NCBI GenBank assembly: GCA_964628235.1
Contig: CAZVLU010000028.1
Location: 1-45,165, forward strand
Direction of reading: 5' to 3'
Length of the DNA stretch: 45,165 bases
Origin: CAMAVH01 sp964628235
Lineage (GTDB): Bacteria; Pseudomonadota; Alphaproteobacteria; SMXQ01
Shown here piece by piece: positions 32,391 to 40,315 of this stretch. Below the pieces are notes generated by a model, which saw nothing but the letters and a program-made list of their open reading frames with translations, made no database searches and was not told the DNA's origin. Made by a program: the position numbers and the translations under genes. Position 1 is the stretch's first letter; every line of letters begins with the position of its first letter.

Positions 32391-33458
32391 TCACGTTGTC
32401 GGGGGGAACAGCGCGACGCATTTGTTGGAGTTCATCGTGTAGGTCTCCAACAACTCGCAATAGGACGGTTTTTGCCCCAATTCGGCCATGGCGCCGATCA
32501 CCGGATACCAGTTCAGCAACTCATGCTGGCCTGAGCTTTCCAGCAAACTCAGGGGCAGTTCGCGCCAAGCCGCATAGTCGCCGCGACGCAATTCAGCGAA
32601 GCGTTCGCGGTCCGCCGGGACGTCGGGGTAGAGGCGGTGGTTCTTATCGGTGAGGAAGGCGTGCGAGAAACTCGCCGTCGCGACCAACGCGATGCGCCAG
32701 GGCGTCGGCTTGAGCGCCCGCGCAATGGCGACGCCGAGATCGTAGCAGCGCTTCGGCGACGGGCCGGGCGGATCCACCTCGGCCGAATCGTCGCCGGCGC
32801 CGTCGAGCCCGCCCTTTTCGCGAATGAGCGCGGAGCCGTAGGCGTTGATGGCGAAGGGAATGATCGGATAGGGGAAGCCTTTGCGCTCGTGGTCGAGAAA
32901 CAGCAGGGTGTTGGCGAAGGCGTGGCCGAGGTGATCCTGATGCGGCAACGAATAGCTGTAGGCCGGATCGAAGCCGTGGCCGAGCAATTCGGCCGCCAGC
33001 TTCTTGGCGATCTTTGTCGCGCCTGGATACTCGATCACCGTGTCGAGCGGATCGTTCCAGATGTTGATGGCCGGCCCGCCGATGCCGCGCGCCCGCTGAT
33101 AGGGCTTCACCTGAAACTTATCCATGATGAAGACGCAATAGGGCGGCACGAGGTCTTCGCGGAAACATTCGTATTGGTCGTCGCCGAAAATGATGACGGC
33201 GTCGGGCTTGAAATCGTCGAGTGCCGTGCGGATGCGCGACACGCCGGCGAAGAAATCGGCGCGGTGCTTTGCGGCGAAGGCGGCGCCCTGATCGTCGCTC
33301 CATTCCTCGCGCATGCGCGCCGGCCAATTCGCCGGATCGCGCAAATGGTCAGGCAGTTTCGGGCTTTTCATGGCGGCGCCGATGCGCGCGGCCATCTCTT
33401 CGTCGGGAAACATGAAGCCGCCGAAGTGAGTCAGTCCTAGCCCGAGGATCTCGCCCAT
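32391..33458 (-). CDS. LigB-type extradiol dioxygenase family protein
   Basis: A 355 aa protein of the class III extradiol dioxygenase (LigB) superfamily: GLTHFGGFM with the first metal His, DAVIIFGDDQYECF, HQDHLGHAFANTLL, PFAINAYGS and VATASFSHAFLTD. Members cleave protocatechuate- or catechol-type rings using Fe(II); the substrate is unknown. ATG preceded by GGGAG. It lies 56 nt after moaA on the same strand. With the dienelactone hydrolase and SDR upstream in the window it suggests aromatic-compound catabolism. Confidence 0.85.
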   Translation of the reverse strand: MGEILGLGLTHFGGFMFPDEEMAARIGAAMKSPKLPDHLRDPANWPARMREEWSDDQGAAFAAKHRADFFAGVSRIRTALDDFKPDAVIIFGDDQYECFREDLVPPYCVFIMDKFQVKPYQRARGIGGPAINIWNDPLDTVIEYPGATKIAKKLAAELLGHGFDPAYSYSLPHQDHLGHAFANTLLFLDHERKGFPYPIIPFAINAYGSALIREKGGLDGAGDDSAEVDPPGPSPKRCYDLGVAIARALKPTPWRIALVATASFSHAFLTDKNHRLYPDVPADRERFAELRRGDYAAWRELPLSLLESSGQHELLNWYPVIGAMAELGQKPSYCELLETYTMNSNKCVALFPPTT

Positions 33459-33514
33459 CGCCTTACTCCCTGATGTCTTGCGCGGGCGGTTGTTCCTGTC
33501 CGCTTATGACGGCG

Positions 33515-34504
33515 TCAGCCGCCCGTCACGCTCATATGGCGGGCGACGGCTGGCTTGTCGTGGCGGCGGTCGATGATGAAATCATGGCCTTTCGGCTTGC
33601 GCGCGATGGCTTCGGTGATGGCTGCGTCGAGCAAAGCGTCATCCACGCCCGTCCGCAGGGGCGTGCGCAGATCCGCGGCATCATCCTGGCCGAGGCACAT
33701 GTAGAGCGTGCCGGTGCAGGTGAGTCGCACGCGGTTGCAGCTTTCACAGAAATTATGCGACAGCGGCGTGATGAAACCGATCATGCCGCCGGTCTCTTCG
33801 ATGCGGGCGTAACGCGCCGGGCCGCCGGTGCGGTAATCGGACTCATCGAGGGTCCAGCGGCGTTGCAAGCGCGCGCGGACCAGCGACAGCGGGAGATAAC
33901 GGTCGGTGCGGTCTTCATCGATCTCGCCGAGCGGCATGGTCTCGATCAAGGTGAGGGTGAAGCCTTCGCGGCCGCACCAGGCGATCATCTCGTCATATTC
34001 GTCGTCGTTGACGCCCTTGAGCGCCACGGCGTTGATCTTGACCTTGAGGCCGGCTTCTTTGGCGGCGCGCAGACCGTCTAGAACGACGGCAAGATCGCCG
34101 CGCCGCGTGATGGCGCGAAAACGCTCAGGCACCAACGAGTCGACGGAGACATTGATGCGCTTGACGCCGGCCCGCGCCAAGCCTTCGGCATGCTTGGCGA
34201 GCTGCGAGCCGTTGGTGGTGAGCGTCAGCTCTTCAAGCGCGCCGGTTTTGAGGTGGCGGCCGAGCGAATCGACAAGGCTCATGATGTTCTTGCGCACGAG
34301 CGGCTCGCCCCCGGTCAGACGCAGCTTCTTGACGCCGCGGCGCACGAAGGCGCTGCACAAGCGGTCGAGTTCCTCGAGCGTCAGCACGTCGGACTTGGGG
34401 AGGAACGTCATGTCCTCGGCCATGCAATAGACGCAACGGAAATCGCAGCGGTCCGTCACGGAGACGCGGAGATAGCTGATATGGCGGCCAAAGGGATCGA
34501 TCAT
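33515..34504 (-). CDS. moaA: GTP 3',8-cyclase MoaA
   Basis: Radical-SAM enzyme of the first step of molybdenum cofactor synthesis (GTP to 3',8-cH2GTP). The 329 aa protein has the SAM cluster CDFRCVYC (Cys20, Cys24, Cys27), GGEPLVRK, and the second cluster Cys253, Cys256, Cys270 in FCESCNRVRLTCTGTLYMC. The C-terminal Gly-Gly tail needed for catalysis is present (MSVTGG). ATG start. No moaB/C/D/E in the window; the CinA-type MoCF gene is far away. Confidence 0.97.
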   Translation of the reverse strand: MIDPFGRHISYLRVSVTDRCDFRCVYCMAEDMTFLPKSDVLTLEELDRLCSAFVRRGVKKLRLTGGEPLVRKNIMSLVDSLGRHLKTGALEELTLTTNGSQLAKHAEGLARAGVKRINVSVDSLVPERFRAITRRGDLAVVLDGLRAAKEAGLKVKINAVALKGVNDDEYDEMIAWCGREGFTLTLIETMPLGEIDEDRTDRYLPLSLVRARLQRRWTLDESDYRTGGPARYARIEETGGMIGFITPLSHNFCESCNRVRLTCTGTLYMCLGQDDAADLRTPLRTGVDDALLDAAITEAIARKPKGHDFIIDRRHDKPAVARHMSVTGG

Positions 34505-34588
34505 GGCCGTTATATTAGAACGGATACGGCGGTTTTCAAATGCGCGATTGGGTGAGGCCTGCGGCGAAAAACGACGAAATCCGGCGTC

Positions 34589-36265
34589 TCAGGCCAAATT
34601 GTAGCCGTCGACGACCTTCACCGGCTTGGCAAGCGGCAGCAGCAGGGTGAAGCGCGAGCCGCTCCCGGGCAGGCTTTCTGCCGTCAGGCTGCCACCCATC
34701 AATTGCGCCAAATGGCGCGAGACGCTGAGTCCCAGGCCGGTGCCCTCGGGGCGCTTATGCATGACGTCCGCCTTGACCTGATAGAAGCGCTCGAAGACGC
34801 GCTCCAACTCTTCGACCGGAATGCCGATACCAGTGTCCCAGACCGTAATGGCGAGCCGTCCATCGGCGTATTCGCGGGTATCGACGCCGATGGCGCCGCC
34901 GTCCGGCGTGAACTTGACGGCGTTGTTCAGCAGGTTCACCAGAATCTGCCGTGTGCGCAGCCGGTCGGCGAGAATGGTCCAATGATCTGCCATCTCGACG
35001 GCGTCGATGTTCAGGCGTTTCTCGGCCGCGCGCATGGCGACGAGCGTGCGCGCTTCCCACAAGAGCTCGCGGGCACGGACCGGCGCGGCGCTGATCGACA
35101 GGGTTTGCGTTTCGAGGTTTGCGGTGTCGAGAATGTCGCTGATGATCGCCAGCAAATGCTGGCCCGCCTTGTGGATGTCGCGGAAGTAGTCGACGTAAGG
35201 ATCGCTGATCGGGCCGAGCACGCGCTGGATGGCGGCGTCGGAGAAACCGATAATGGCGTTGAGCGGCGTGCGCAACTCATGGCTCATCATGGCGAGGAAT
35301 TCGATCTTGGTGCGCTCGCCGGCGCGCGCATCTTCGAGCGCGAGGTCGAGCTGCGCGTTGCGCGCGGTCAACGCCTCCATGGCCCGTTGCAACTCGGCCG
35401 AAGTCTGGCGTTCGGCGCGTTCCGCCGAGTGCTGGCGGGTGACATCGGCGCCGGTCCCGCGATAGCCGAGGAATTTGCCGCTGGCGTCGTCGAACACGGG
35501 TACGCCGCTGAGATGGACGCAGCGATGGCCGCCCTTGTCGTCCGGCATCAAAAACAATGCTTGGCGGAACGGCGCGCGGCGCTGCAGCAATTCTTTTGGC
35601 GTCTCTCGTCCGCCCGGCGCAAAGTCGCCCAGGCTCAGGAGATAGCGGCCTTTCAGGGCGTGCGGCGGCTGGCCGGTCGTTTCGGCAATGCGGGGCGAAA
35701 CGAAGCTGAGGTTGAGGTTGTGGTCGGTCGCCCAAATCCAGTCTGAGGCGGAACGCACGACGTCTTGCAACCAGCTTTCCATCTCGCCGGCGCGCCGCGA
35801 TGCCTGATTGAGCGGCGTGAGATCGGTGAAGCTGCCGCCGAAGCCGATGATGTCGCCGCTGGAGTCCTGAATCGGGAAATGGCGGCCGACGAAGGCGCGG
35901 TTGACGCCGCCGACAACAACGGATTCATGGGTCTCGATCGGTCGGCGCGCCAGATACAGCTTCTCGATGACGCGCATGAGCGCGACGGGCGTTTCGTCGA
36001 TCGCCTGCACGTCGGCGGGCAGATCGAATAGGGCGCGGGCGATGTCGGCGAAGGCGGCGTTGGCGTAGACGATGTTGCCCGCGGCGTCGGTGGCGTAGGC
36101 TGGCGACAAGCGTTCGCACAGACCGCGTAGCAGATCGTTCTGCGTATCCTTGCCGACCTCGCCGATGACGATGCGCGGCTCTGGCGGTTCGGCCGGCGGC
36201 AGCGGGATGGGCTTAACTCCCTTGGTTTTTGAAGTGGCCAAAGGTTTCCGCTCAGATGGGGGCAT
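34589..36265 (-). CDS. PAS-PAS histidine kinase next to chpT-ctrA
   Basis: A 558 aa cytoplasmic kinase. Two PAS domains (about 45-155, with NIVYANAAFADIARAL; and 165-280, with DWIWATDHNLNLSFVSPR), a coiled linker, HisKA with His329 in MSHELRTPLNAIIGFSDAA, and a HATPase with GTGLGLSVSRHLAQLMGG. The HisKA (RVLGP, then AGQHLLAIISDILDTANLE) is a variant of the PleC/DivJ type. The position two genes from chpT and ctrA suggests a role in that cell-cycle pathway. I chose ATG 36265; a TTG at 36319 would add 18 non-conserved residues. No membrane segments or fused receiver. Confidence 0.9.
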   Translation of the reverse strand: MPPSERKPLATSKTKGVKPIPLPPAEPPEPRIVIGEVGKDTQNDLLRGLCERLSPAYATDAAGNIVYANAAFADIARALFDLPADVQAIDETPVALMRVIEKLYLARRPIETHESVVVGGVNRAFVGRHFPIQDSSGDIIGFGGSFTDLTPLNQASRRAGEMESWLQDVVRSASDWIWATDHNLNLSFVSPRIAETTGQPPHALKGRYLLSLGDFAPGGRETPKELLQRRAPFRQALFLMPDDKGGHRCVHLSGVPVFDDASGKFLGYRGTGADVTRQHSAERAERQTSAELQRAMEALTARNAQLDLALEDARAGERTKIEFLAMMSHELRTPLNAIIGFSDAAIQRVLGPISDPYVDYFRDIHKAGQHLLAIISDILDTANLETQTLSISAAPVRARELLWEARTLVAMRAAEKRLNIDAVEMADHWTILADRLRTRQILVNLLNNAVKFTPDGGAIGVDTREYADGRLAITVWDTGIGIPVEELERVFERFYQVKADVMHKRPEGTGLGLSVSRHLAQLMGGSLTAESLPGSGSRFTLLLPLAKPVKVVDGYNLA

Positions 36266-36513
36266 GCGTCGATCCGGCGATTGCGACGCGTGCGGGATAT
36301 AGGGGCAGTTTTGAGGCAAGCGGAGGGCAGCGCGAAGATGCGCTGGACGACGCGATGGGCTGCGACAGCCCCGCGTTACCGCTCAACATGCTGGTTCCCC
36401 GGCTCACACGATTTACTCATGGCCAACGCGGCCATATCGACGGAATTTGCGTCAATTTATAGAGAAGCCGAGGGTCGTCAAGCGCGCGCCGACAAGGCGA
36501 CGCGAATTGCCGG

Positions 36514-36557
36514 CGTTAAGAGAATCGTTAATGGGCGACGTTAACCAAGATTGTTAA
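36514..36557. promoter_or_regulatory. Cluster of four TTAA half-sites with a GANTC site
   Basis: TTAA at 36514, 36526, 36541 and 36554, and GAATC at 36520-36524 (CcrM GANTC), upstream of the PAS kinase and at the end of the DUF3553 gene. CtrA sites are TTAA-N7-TTAA, and the spacings here (8, 11, 9) do not fit exactly, so these may be half-sites only. Confidence 0.3.
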
Positions 36558-36742
36558 TCAAGATCGCGATCGCGCAGCGCCACGAGGTTGATGATCGCCG
36601 CATTGATCACCTGCTTGCCCATGTTCTCGAAATTGACGGTGATGCGAAGTCCGATGGCCGATTGAATCTGTCCGATGCCCCATTCCGGATGATCGGGATG
36701 GCGGACATAGGTGCCTGGCGTAAGATCGGCAGCGCTGCTCAT
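36554..36742 (-). CDS. DUF3553 family protein
   Basis: A 62 aa protein beginning MSSAADLTPGTYVRHPDHPE and continuing WGIGQIQSAIGLRITVNFEN, GKQVINAAIINL: the single-domain DUF3553 fold, an SH3-like/CarD-N-like module often found next to chpT or ctrA in Alphaproteobacteria. It has no assigned function. The frame is open far upstream but that extension is antisense to chpT; the start is the ATG at 36742-36740. It is divergent from chpT. Confidence 0.88.
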   Translation of the reverse strand: MSSAADLTPGTYVRHPDHPEWGIGQIQSAIGLRITVNFENMGKQVINAAIINLVALRDRDLD

Positions 36743-36875
36743 GGGAGATCGGGAAAACCTTCGGCTGGATCGGGTAAGCTTATAAAGGCGGATGGTTGTC
36801 ATTCGCCGGCGGCTACGGCACTTTACCTCGCCGTCGTTCTTGCCCAAAGGACGCAACATCTTTCGTCGAAGGCTA

Positions 36876-37526
36876 ATGGACCAATCTCTCGAATCCCGCC
36901 TAATCGAAATCCTTAACGCCCGTCTTTGCCACGATCTCATCAGTCCTGTCAGCGCCGTCAATAACGGCATGGAACTGATCGCCGAGCTCGGCGGCGATCC
37001 GGATGGCGAAGCGCTGGAGATGGTCGCCGTCAGCGGCAAGGAGGCGGCGCGCAAGCTGCGGTTTTTCCGCCTTGCCTTCGGATCGGGGCGGTTGCCCTCG
37101 GGGGGGGATGCCGGCGTTGGCGAAGCCCGCGCCGCTTTGCTCGATTGGCCGGTCGGCGAGCGTATTTCGCTGTCCTGGCCGGATGCGGCGGGGGCGAAAA
37201 CAGTGCCGCGCGAAGGCGCTAAGCTTATGGTTCTGCTCGGGTTGACGGCTTTGGATTGCCTAGGCGGCGCCGGAACCGTGGAAATCGCCACTCGGCCGGC
37301 ATCTGACCGCTTTTTATGGGCGGCGACGGCCAAAGGCGCGCGCGCCGCTCTCGCGACTGACATGGCCGCCGCTTTGGCAGGACAGGGAAATGTAGCGGAT
37401 TTGACGCCGAAGACAGCGCCGGCGGCCTATGCCGCCCTGTTGGCGACCGGCATCGGCGCGCGCATTACGAGCACAGCCGCGCCGGGCGAGATCAAGCTGG
37501 AATGCCTGATCCCGTTGCCGGCGTGA
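36876..37526 (+). CDS. chpT: Histidine phosphotransferase ChpT
   Basis: Passes phosphate from CckA to CtrA and CpdR in the alphaproteobacterial cell-cycle relay. The 216 aa product has the DHp part with His19 (LNARLCHDLISPVSAVNNGM) and a degenerate HATPase-like C-terminal half (LMVLLGLTALDCLGGAGTVE) that lacks ATP-binding motifs, as in ChpT. I chose ATG 36876 (with GAAGG upstream); an ATG at 36792 would add an Arg-rich, non-conserved extension. It is convergent with ctrA, 10 nt apart. Confidence 0.9.
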   Translation: MDQSLESRLIEILNARLCHDLISPVSAVNNGMELIAELGGDPDGEALEMVAVSGKEAARKLRFFRLAFGSGRLPSGGDAGVGEARAALLDWPVGERISLSWPDAAGAKTVPREGAKLMVLLGLTALDCLGGAGTVEIATRPASDRFLWAATAKGARAALATDMAAALAGQGNVADLTPKTAPAAYAALLATGIGARITSTAAPGEIKLECLIPLPA

Positions 37527-37536
37527 ACGTCGACCG

Positions 37537-38262
37537 TTAGGCGGTTGCCGCCACGCCTTCGGCGGGGGTGGCGAGACGCGGATCTTCGTTCGGGTCGCGC
37601 AGCACATAGCCGCGGCCCCAGACGGTCTCGATGTAATTGTCGCCGCTCGTCGCCGTCGCCAGCTTCTTGCGCAGCTTGCAGATGAAGACGTCGATGATCT
37701 TCAACTCGGGCTCGTCCATGCCGCCGTAGAGATGATTGAGGAACATCTCCTTGGTCAGCGTCGTGCCCTTGCGCAGCGAGAGCAGTTCGAGGATGCCGTA
37801 TTCCTTGCCGGTCAGATGGAGCGGCTGGCTGTCCACTTCGACCGTGCGCGCGTCGAGATTGACGACGAGGCGGCCGGTGCGGATGACCGATTCGGAATGG
37901 CCCTTGGAGCGGCGGATGATGGCGTGGATGCGGGCGATCAACTCGCCTTTGTCGAAGGGCTTGGTCAGATAGTCGTCGGCGCCGAAGCCGAGGCCCTTGA
38001 TCTTTTTATCGGGCTCAGTGAGCCCGGAGAGGATCAATACCGGAGTGTTGATGCGGGCGCCGCGCAAACGGCGCAAGACCTCATAGCCGTCGATGTCGGG
38101 CAACATGAGATCAAGGAGCATAAGATCGTAATCGTACAATTTGCCGATCTCGAGGCCGTCTTCGCCGAGATCCGTGCAATCCACGACGAAACCTTCCGAC
38201 TTCAGCATCAGCTCGATGCTCTTCGCCGTGGCGCTGTCGTCCTCAATCAGCAAAACACGCAT
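37537..38262 (-). CDS. ctrA: Cell-cycle response regulator CtrA
   Basis: Master regulator of the cell cycle, DNA methylation and flagellar genes in Alphaproteobacteria. The 241 aa protein has a receiver with phosphorylated Asp51 (LMLLDLMLPDIDGYEV), Thr/Lys switch residues (LILSGLTEPDKKIKG, TKPFDKGE), and an OmpR-type winged helix with LTGKEYGILELLSLRKGT, LYGGMDEPELKIIDVFICKL and ETVWGRGYVL. Those stretches are near-invariant in CtrA. ATG with GGGGGAG upstream. A GANTC site and TTAA elements lie in its promoter region. Confidence 0.97.
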   Translation of the reverse strand: MRVLLIEDDSATAKSIELMLKSEGFVVDCTDLGEDGLEIGKLYDYDLMLLDLMLPDIDGYEVLRRLRGARINTPVLILSGLTEPDKKIKGLGFGADDYLTKPFDKGELIARIHAIIRRSKGHSESVIRTGRLVVNLDARTVEVDSQPLHLTGKEYGILELLSLRKGTTLTKEMFLNHLYGGMDEPELKIIDVFICKLRKKLATATSGDNYIETVWGRGYVLRDPNEDPRLATPAEGVAATA

Positions 38263-38546
38263 GACCGGCTCCCCCGCAATCTCTTCAGTGAGCGTTAACC
38301 ATAGGAGTCATTATGGAGGTGTTCAAGTTAACAAAACCTTTACTTAAAGCTTCGTCAAAGGCCGATTTTATGCGGTTTTTCGCAGACGAAAGATGAACCG
38401 CGACGGCAAATTTTCAGCCGGGCTTCAGCGAATTTTAAGCAGTTAACGACATTATGGGGTTGTGCCGCATTGGCCCCCCGTATCTAGGGGGACAAGGCAG
38501 CGGCCCCTACAAAAAGTTATCCACAGCTTTGACCGGGATCCTCGCT
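38263..38546. promoter_or_regulatory. ctrA-fliI intergenic region: GANTC, TTAA and DnaA elements
   Basis: It holds TTAACCAT at 38295-38302 and GAGTC (CcrM) at 38305-38309 next to ctrA, TTAA elements at 38328, 38344, 38435 and 38443, a CCCCC/GGGGG hairpin at 38475-38491, and TTATCCACA, a perfect DnaA 9-mer, at 38517-38525. It is AT-rich near ctrA. CtrA autoregulation and methylation-dependent timing are inferred from Caulobacter. Confidence 0.5.
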
Positions 38547-39881
38547 TTGCCCGACGCCCTCAATGTCCTGCTCGCCAATATCAATCAAATTGCGGAATGC
38601 AATCTTTATGGCCGGGTCACGGCCGTTCAGGGAATGTTGGTCGAAGTGGGTGGTGTTCAGCGCCGCCTTTCGGTCGGTGACCGTTGCGAGATCGCGGCGC
38701 GCGGCGACCGCAAGTTGAATTGCGAAGTCGTCGGCTTTCGCGATGGCCGAGCTCTGCTCATGCCGTTCGGCGCGCTTGAAGGCGTCGGCCTCGGCTGCAA
38801 AGCCGACGTGATCGATGCGGCTCCCGTCGTGCGGCCGACGACGGCCTGGCTCGGGCGCGTCATCAACGCGATGGGCGAACCGATCGACGGCAAAGGGCCG
38901 TTGCCGGAAGGCGATGTCGTTTATCCGCTGAAGAATAATCCGCCGCCGGCGCACGCGCGCCAACGCGTCAGCGGCAAAGTCGATCTCGGCGTGCGCGCCA
39001 TCAATACTTTTCTTTCCTGCTGCCGCGGCCAGCGCATGGGCATCTTTGCCGGCTCCGGCGTCGGCAAATCGGTGTTGCTTGGCATGATCGCGCGCTACAC
39101 GGCCGCCGACGTCAGCGTGATCGGCCTGATCGGCGAGCGTGGCCGCGAAGTGCAGGAATTCATCAGCGACGAATTGGGCGAGGAGGGCTTGGCGCGCAGC
39201 GTCGTCGTCGTCGCCACCTCCGACGAATCGCCGCTGATGCGCCGCCAAGCGGCCTACATGACCCTGTCGATGGCGGAATATTTCCGCGATCTCGGCTCCA
39301 ATGTTCTTTGCATGATGGACAGCGTGACGCGCTTCGCTATGGCGCAGCGCGAGATCGGCCTGTCTGCCGGCGAGCCGCCGACCAGCAAAGGCTATACCCC
39401 CACTGTCTTCGCCGAACTGCCCAAGCTTTTGGAGCGCGCCGGACCCGGCCTGCACGGCCAGGGCAACATCACCGGCCTGTTCACGGTGCTGGTCGACGGC
39501 GACGATCACAATGAGCCGATCGCCGACGCCGTGCGCGGCATCCTCGACGGGCATATCGTGCTAGAGCGCTCGATCGCCGAGCGCGGCCGCTATCCGGCGA
39601 TAAACTTGCTGCGCAGCCTGTCGCGCGCCATGCCGGGCTGCAACAACGATGGCGAGAACAAGCTGGTTGGCCGGGCGCGCGAATTGTTGTCGGCCTATGA
39701 AGATATGGCGGAAATGATTCGCCTCGGCGCCTATCGTCCGGGCAGCGATCCTAAGACCGATGAGGCGATCCGCTACTACCCGGCGCTCGACGGTTTTCTC
39801 AAGCAATCGCGCCATGAGCGCGCAAGCCTGCCCGGCGGCTACGAGCAACTCGCCGCTATCCTGCAAGGCGATGCTGCATGA
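38547..39881 (+). CDS. fliI: Flagellar export ATPase FliI
   Basis: Type III flagellar export ATPase (F1 beta-like, cytoplasmic). Residues 169-175 form the P-loop (AGSGVGKSVL); also NLYGRVTAVQGMLVEVGG, LIGERGREVQEF, and EPPTSKGYTPTVFAELPKL. About 444 aa with the TTG start chosen here (LPDALNVLLANINQ), the usual FliI length. An ATG at 38454 would give 475 aa, but the added stretch has no FliI-like residues, contains the hairpin and DnaA box, and has no ribosome-binding site. fliJ overlaps its stop by 4 nt (ATGA). Confidence 0.93.
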   Translation: MPDALNVLLANINQIAECNLYGRVTAVQGMLVEVGGVQRRLSVGDRCEIAARGDRKLNCEVVGFRDGRALLMPFGALEGVGLGCKADVIDAAPVVRPTTAWLGRVINAMGEPIDGKGPLPEGDVVYPLKNNPPPAHARQRVSGKVDLGVRAINTFLSCCRGQRMGIFAGSGVGKSVLLGMIARYTAADVSVIGLIGERGREVQEFISDELGEEGLARSVVVVATSDESPLMRRQAAYMTLSMAEYFRDLGSNVLCMMDSVTRFAMAQREIGLSAGEPPTSKGYTPTVFAELPKLLERAGPGLHGQGNITGLFTVLVDGDDHNEPIADAVRGILDGHIVLERSIAERGRYPAINLLRSLSRAMPGCNNDGENKLVGRARELLSAYEDMAEMIRLGAYRPGSDPKTDEAIRYYPALDGFLKQSRHERASLPGGYEQLAAILQGDAA

Positions 39882-40303
39882 ACGGGCTGGAAGGGCTGAT
39901 CCGCCTGAACAAATGGAAGCTCGATGAAAAGCGTCTGGCGCTCGCGGAATTGGAGCGGCTTGCCCAGCGTTTGCGCGATCAATTGTCGGCGTTGGAGCGC
40001 GAATTGGCTGCTGAGCAAAAAATTGCGGCAAACTCCGTTGAAGCCAGCATTTCTTATGCCCATTATGCCAACGCCGTCACTCTTCGGCGCGGCATCCTCA
40101 ATCAGTCACTGGCCGAGGTCGAAGCGCAAATTCGCGTCGCGCTCGAAGATGTCGCAGAGGCATTTCGCGAATTGAAGAAATTCGACATCGTAAAAGCCCG
40201 CCGCGACCGTGAAGCGGCGGAAAAGAACAAGCGCTTACAGCAAGGCCTGCTCGACGAGATGGGCCTGCAATTGCATCGACGCAGCAGCGAAAACGCCAGT
40301 TAA
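39878..40303 (+). CDS. fliJ: Flagellar export protein FliJ
   Basis: A 141 aa almost entirely coiled-coil protein (LIRLNKWKLDEKRLALAELE, then LRDQLSALERELAAEQ; C-terminal DREAAEKNKRLQQG). FliJ binds the FliI hexamer and FlhA and helps energise export. The length, composition and position directly after fliI, with the ATGA overlap, identify it. It is convergent with the FliK-like gene. Confidence 0.9.
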   Translation: MNGLEGLIRLNKWKLDEKRLALAELERLAQRLRDQLSALERELAAEQKIAANSVEASISYAHYANAVTLRRGILNQSLAEVEAQIRVALEDVAEAFRELKKFDIVKARRDREAAEKNKRLQQGLLDEMGLQLHRRSSENAS

Positions 40304-40315
40304 GCCGGCGCGCGG

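Noticed and set aside
38454..38546. ATG at 38454 as the fliI start
   Set aside because: The added 31 residues do not resemble FliI, contain the CCCCC/GGGGG hairpin and the DnaA box, and have no ribosome-binding site; the TTG at 38547 gives the usual length.
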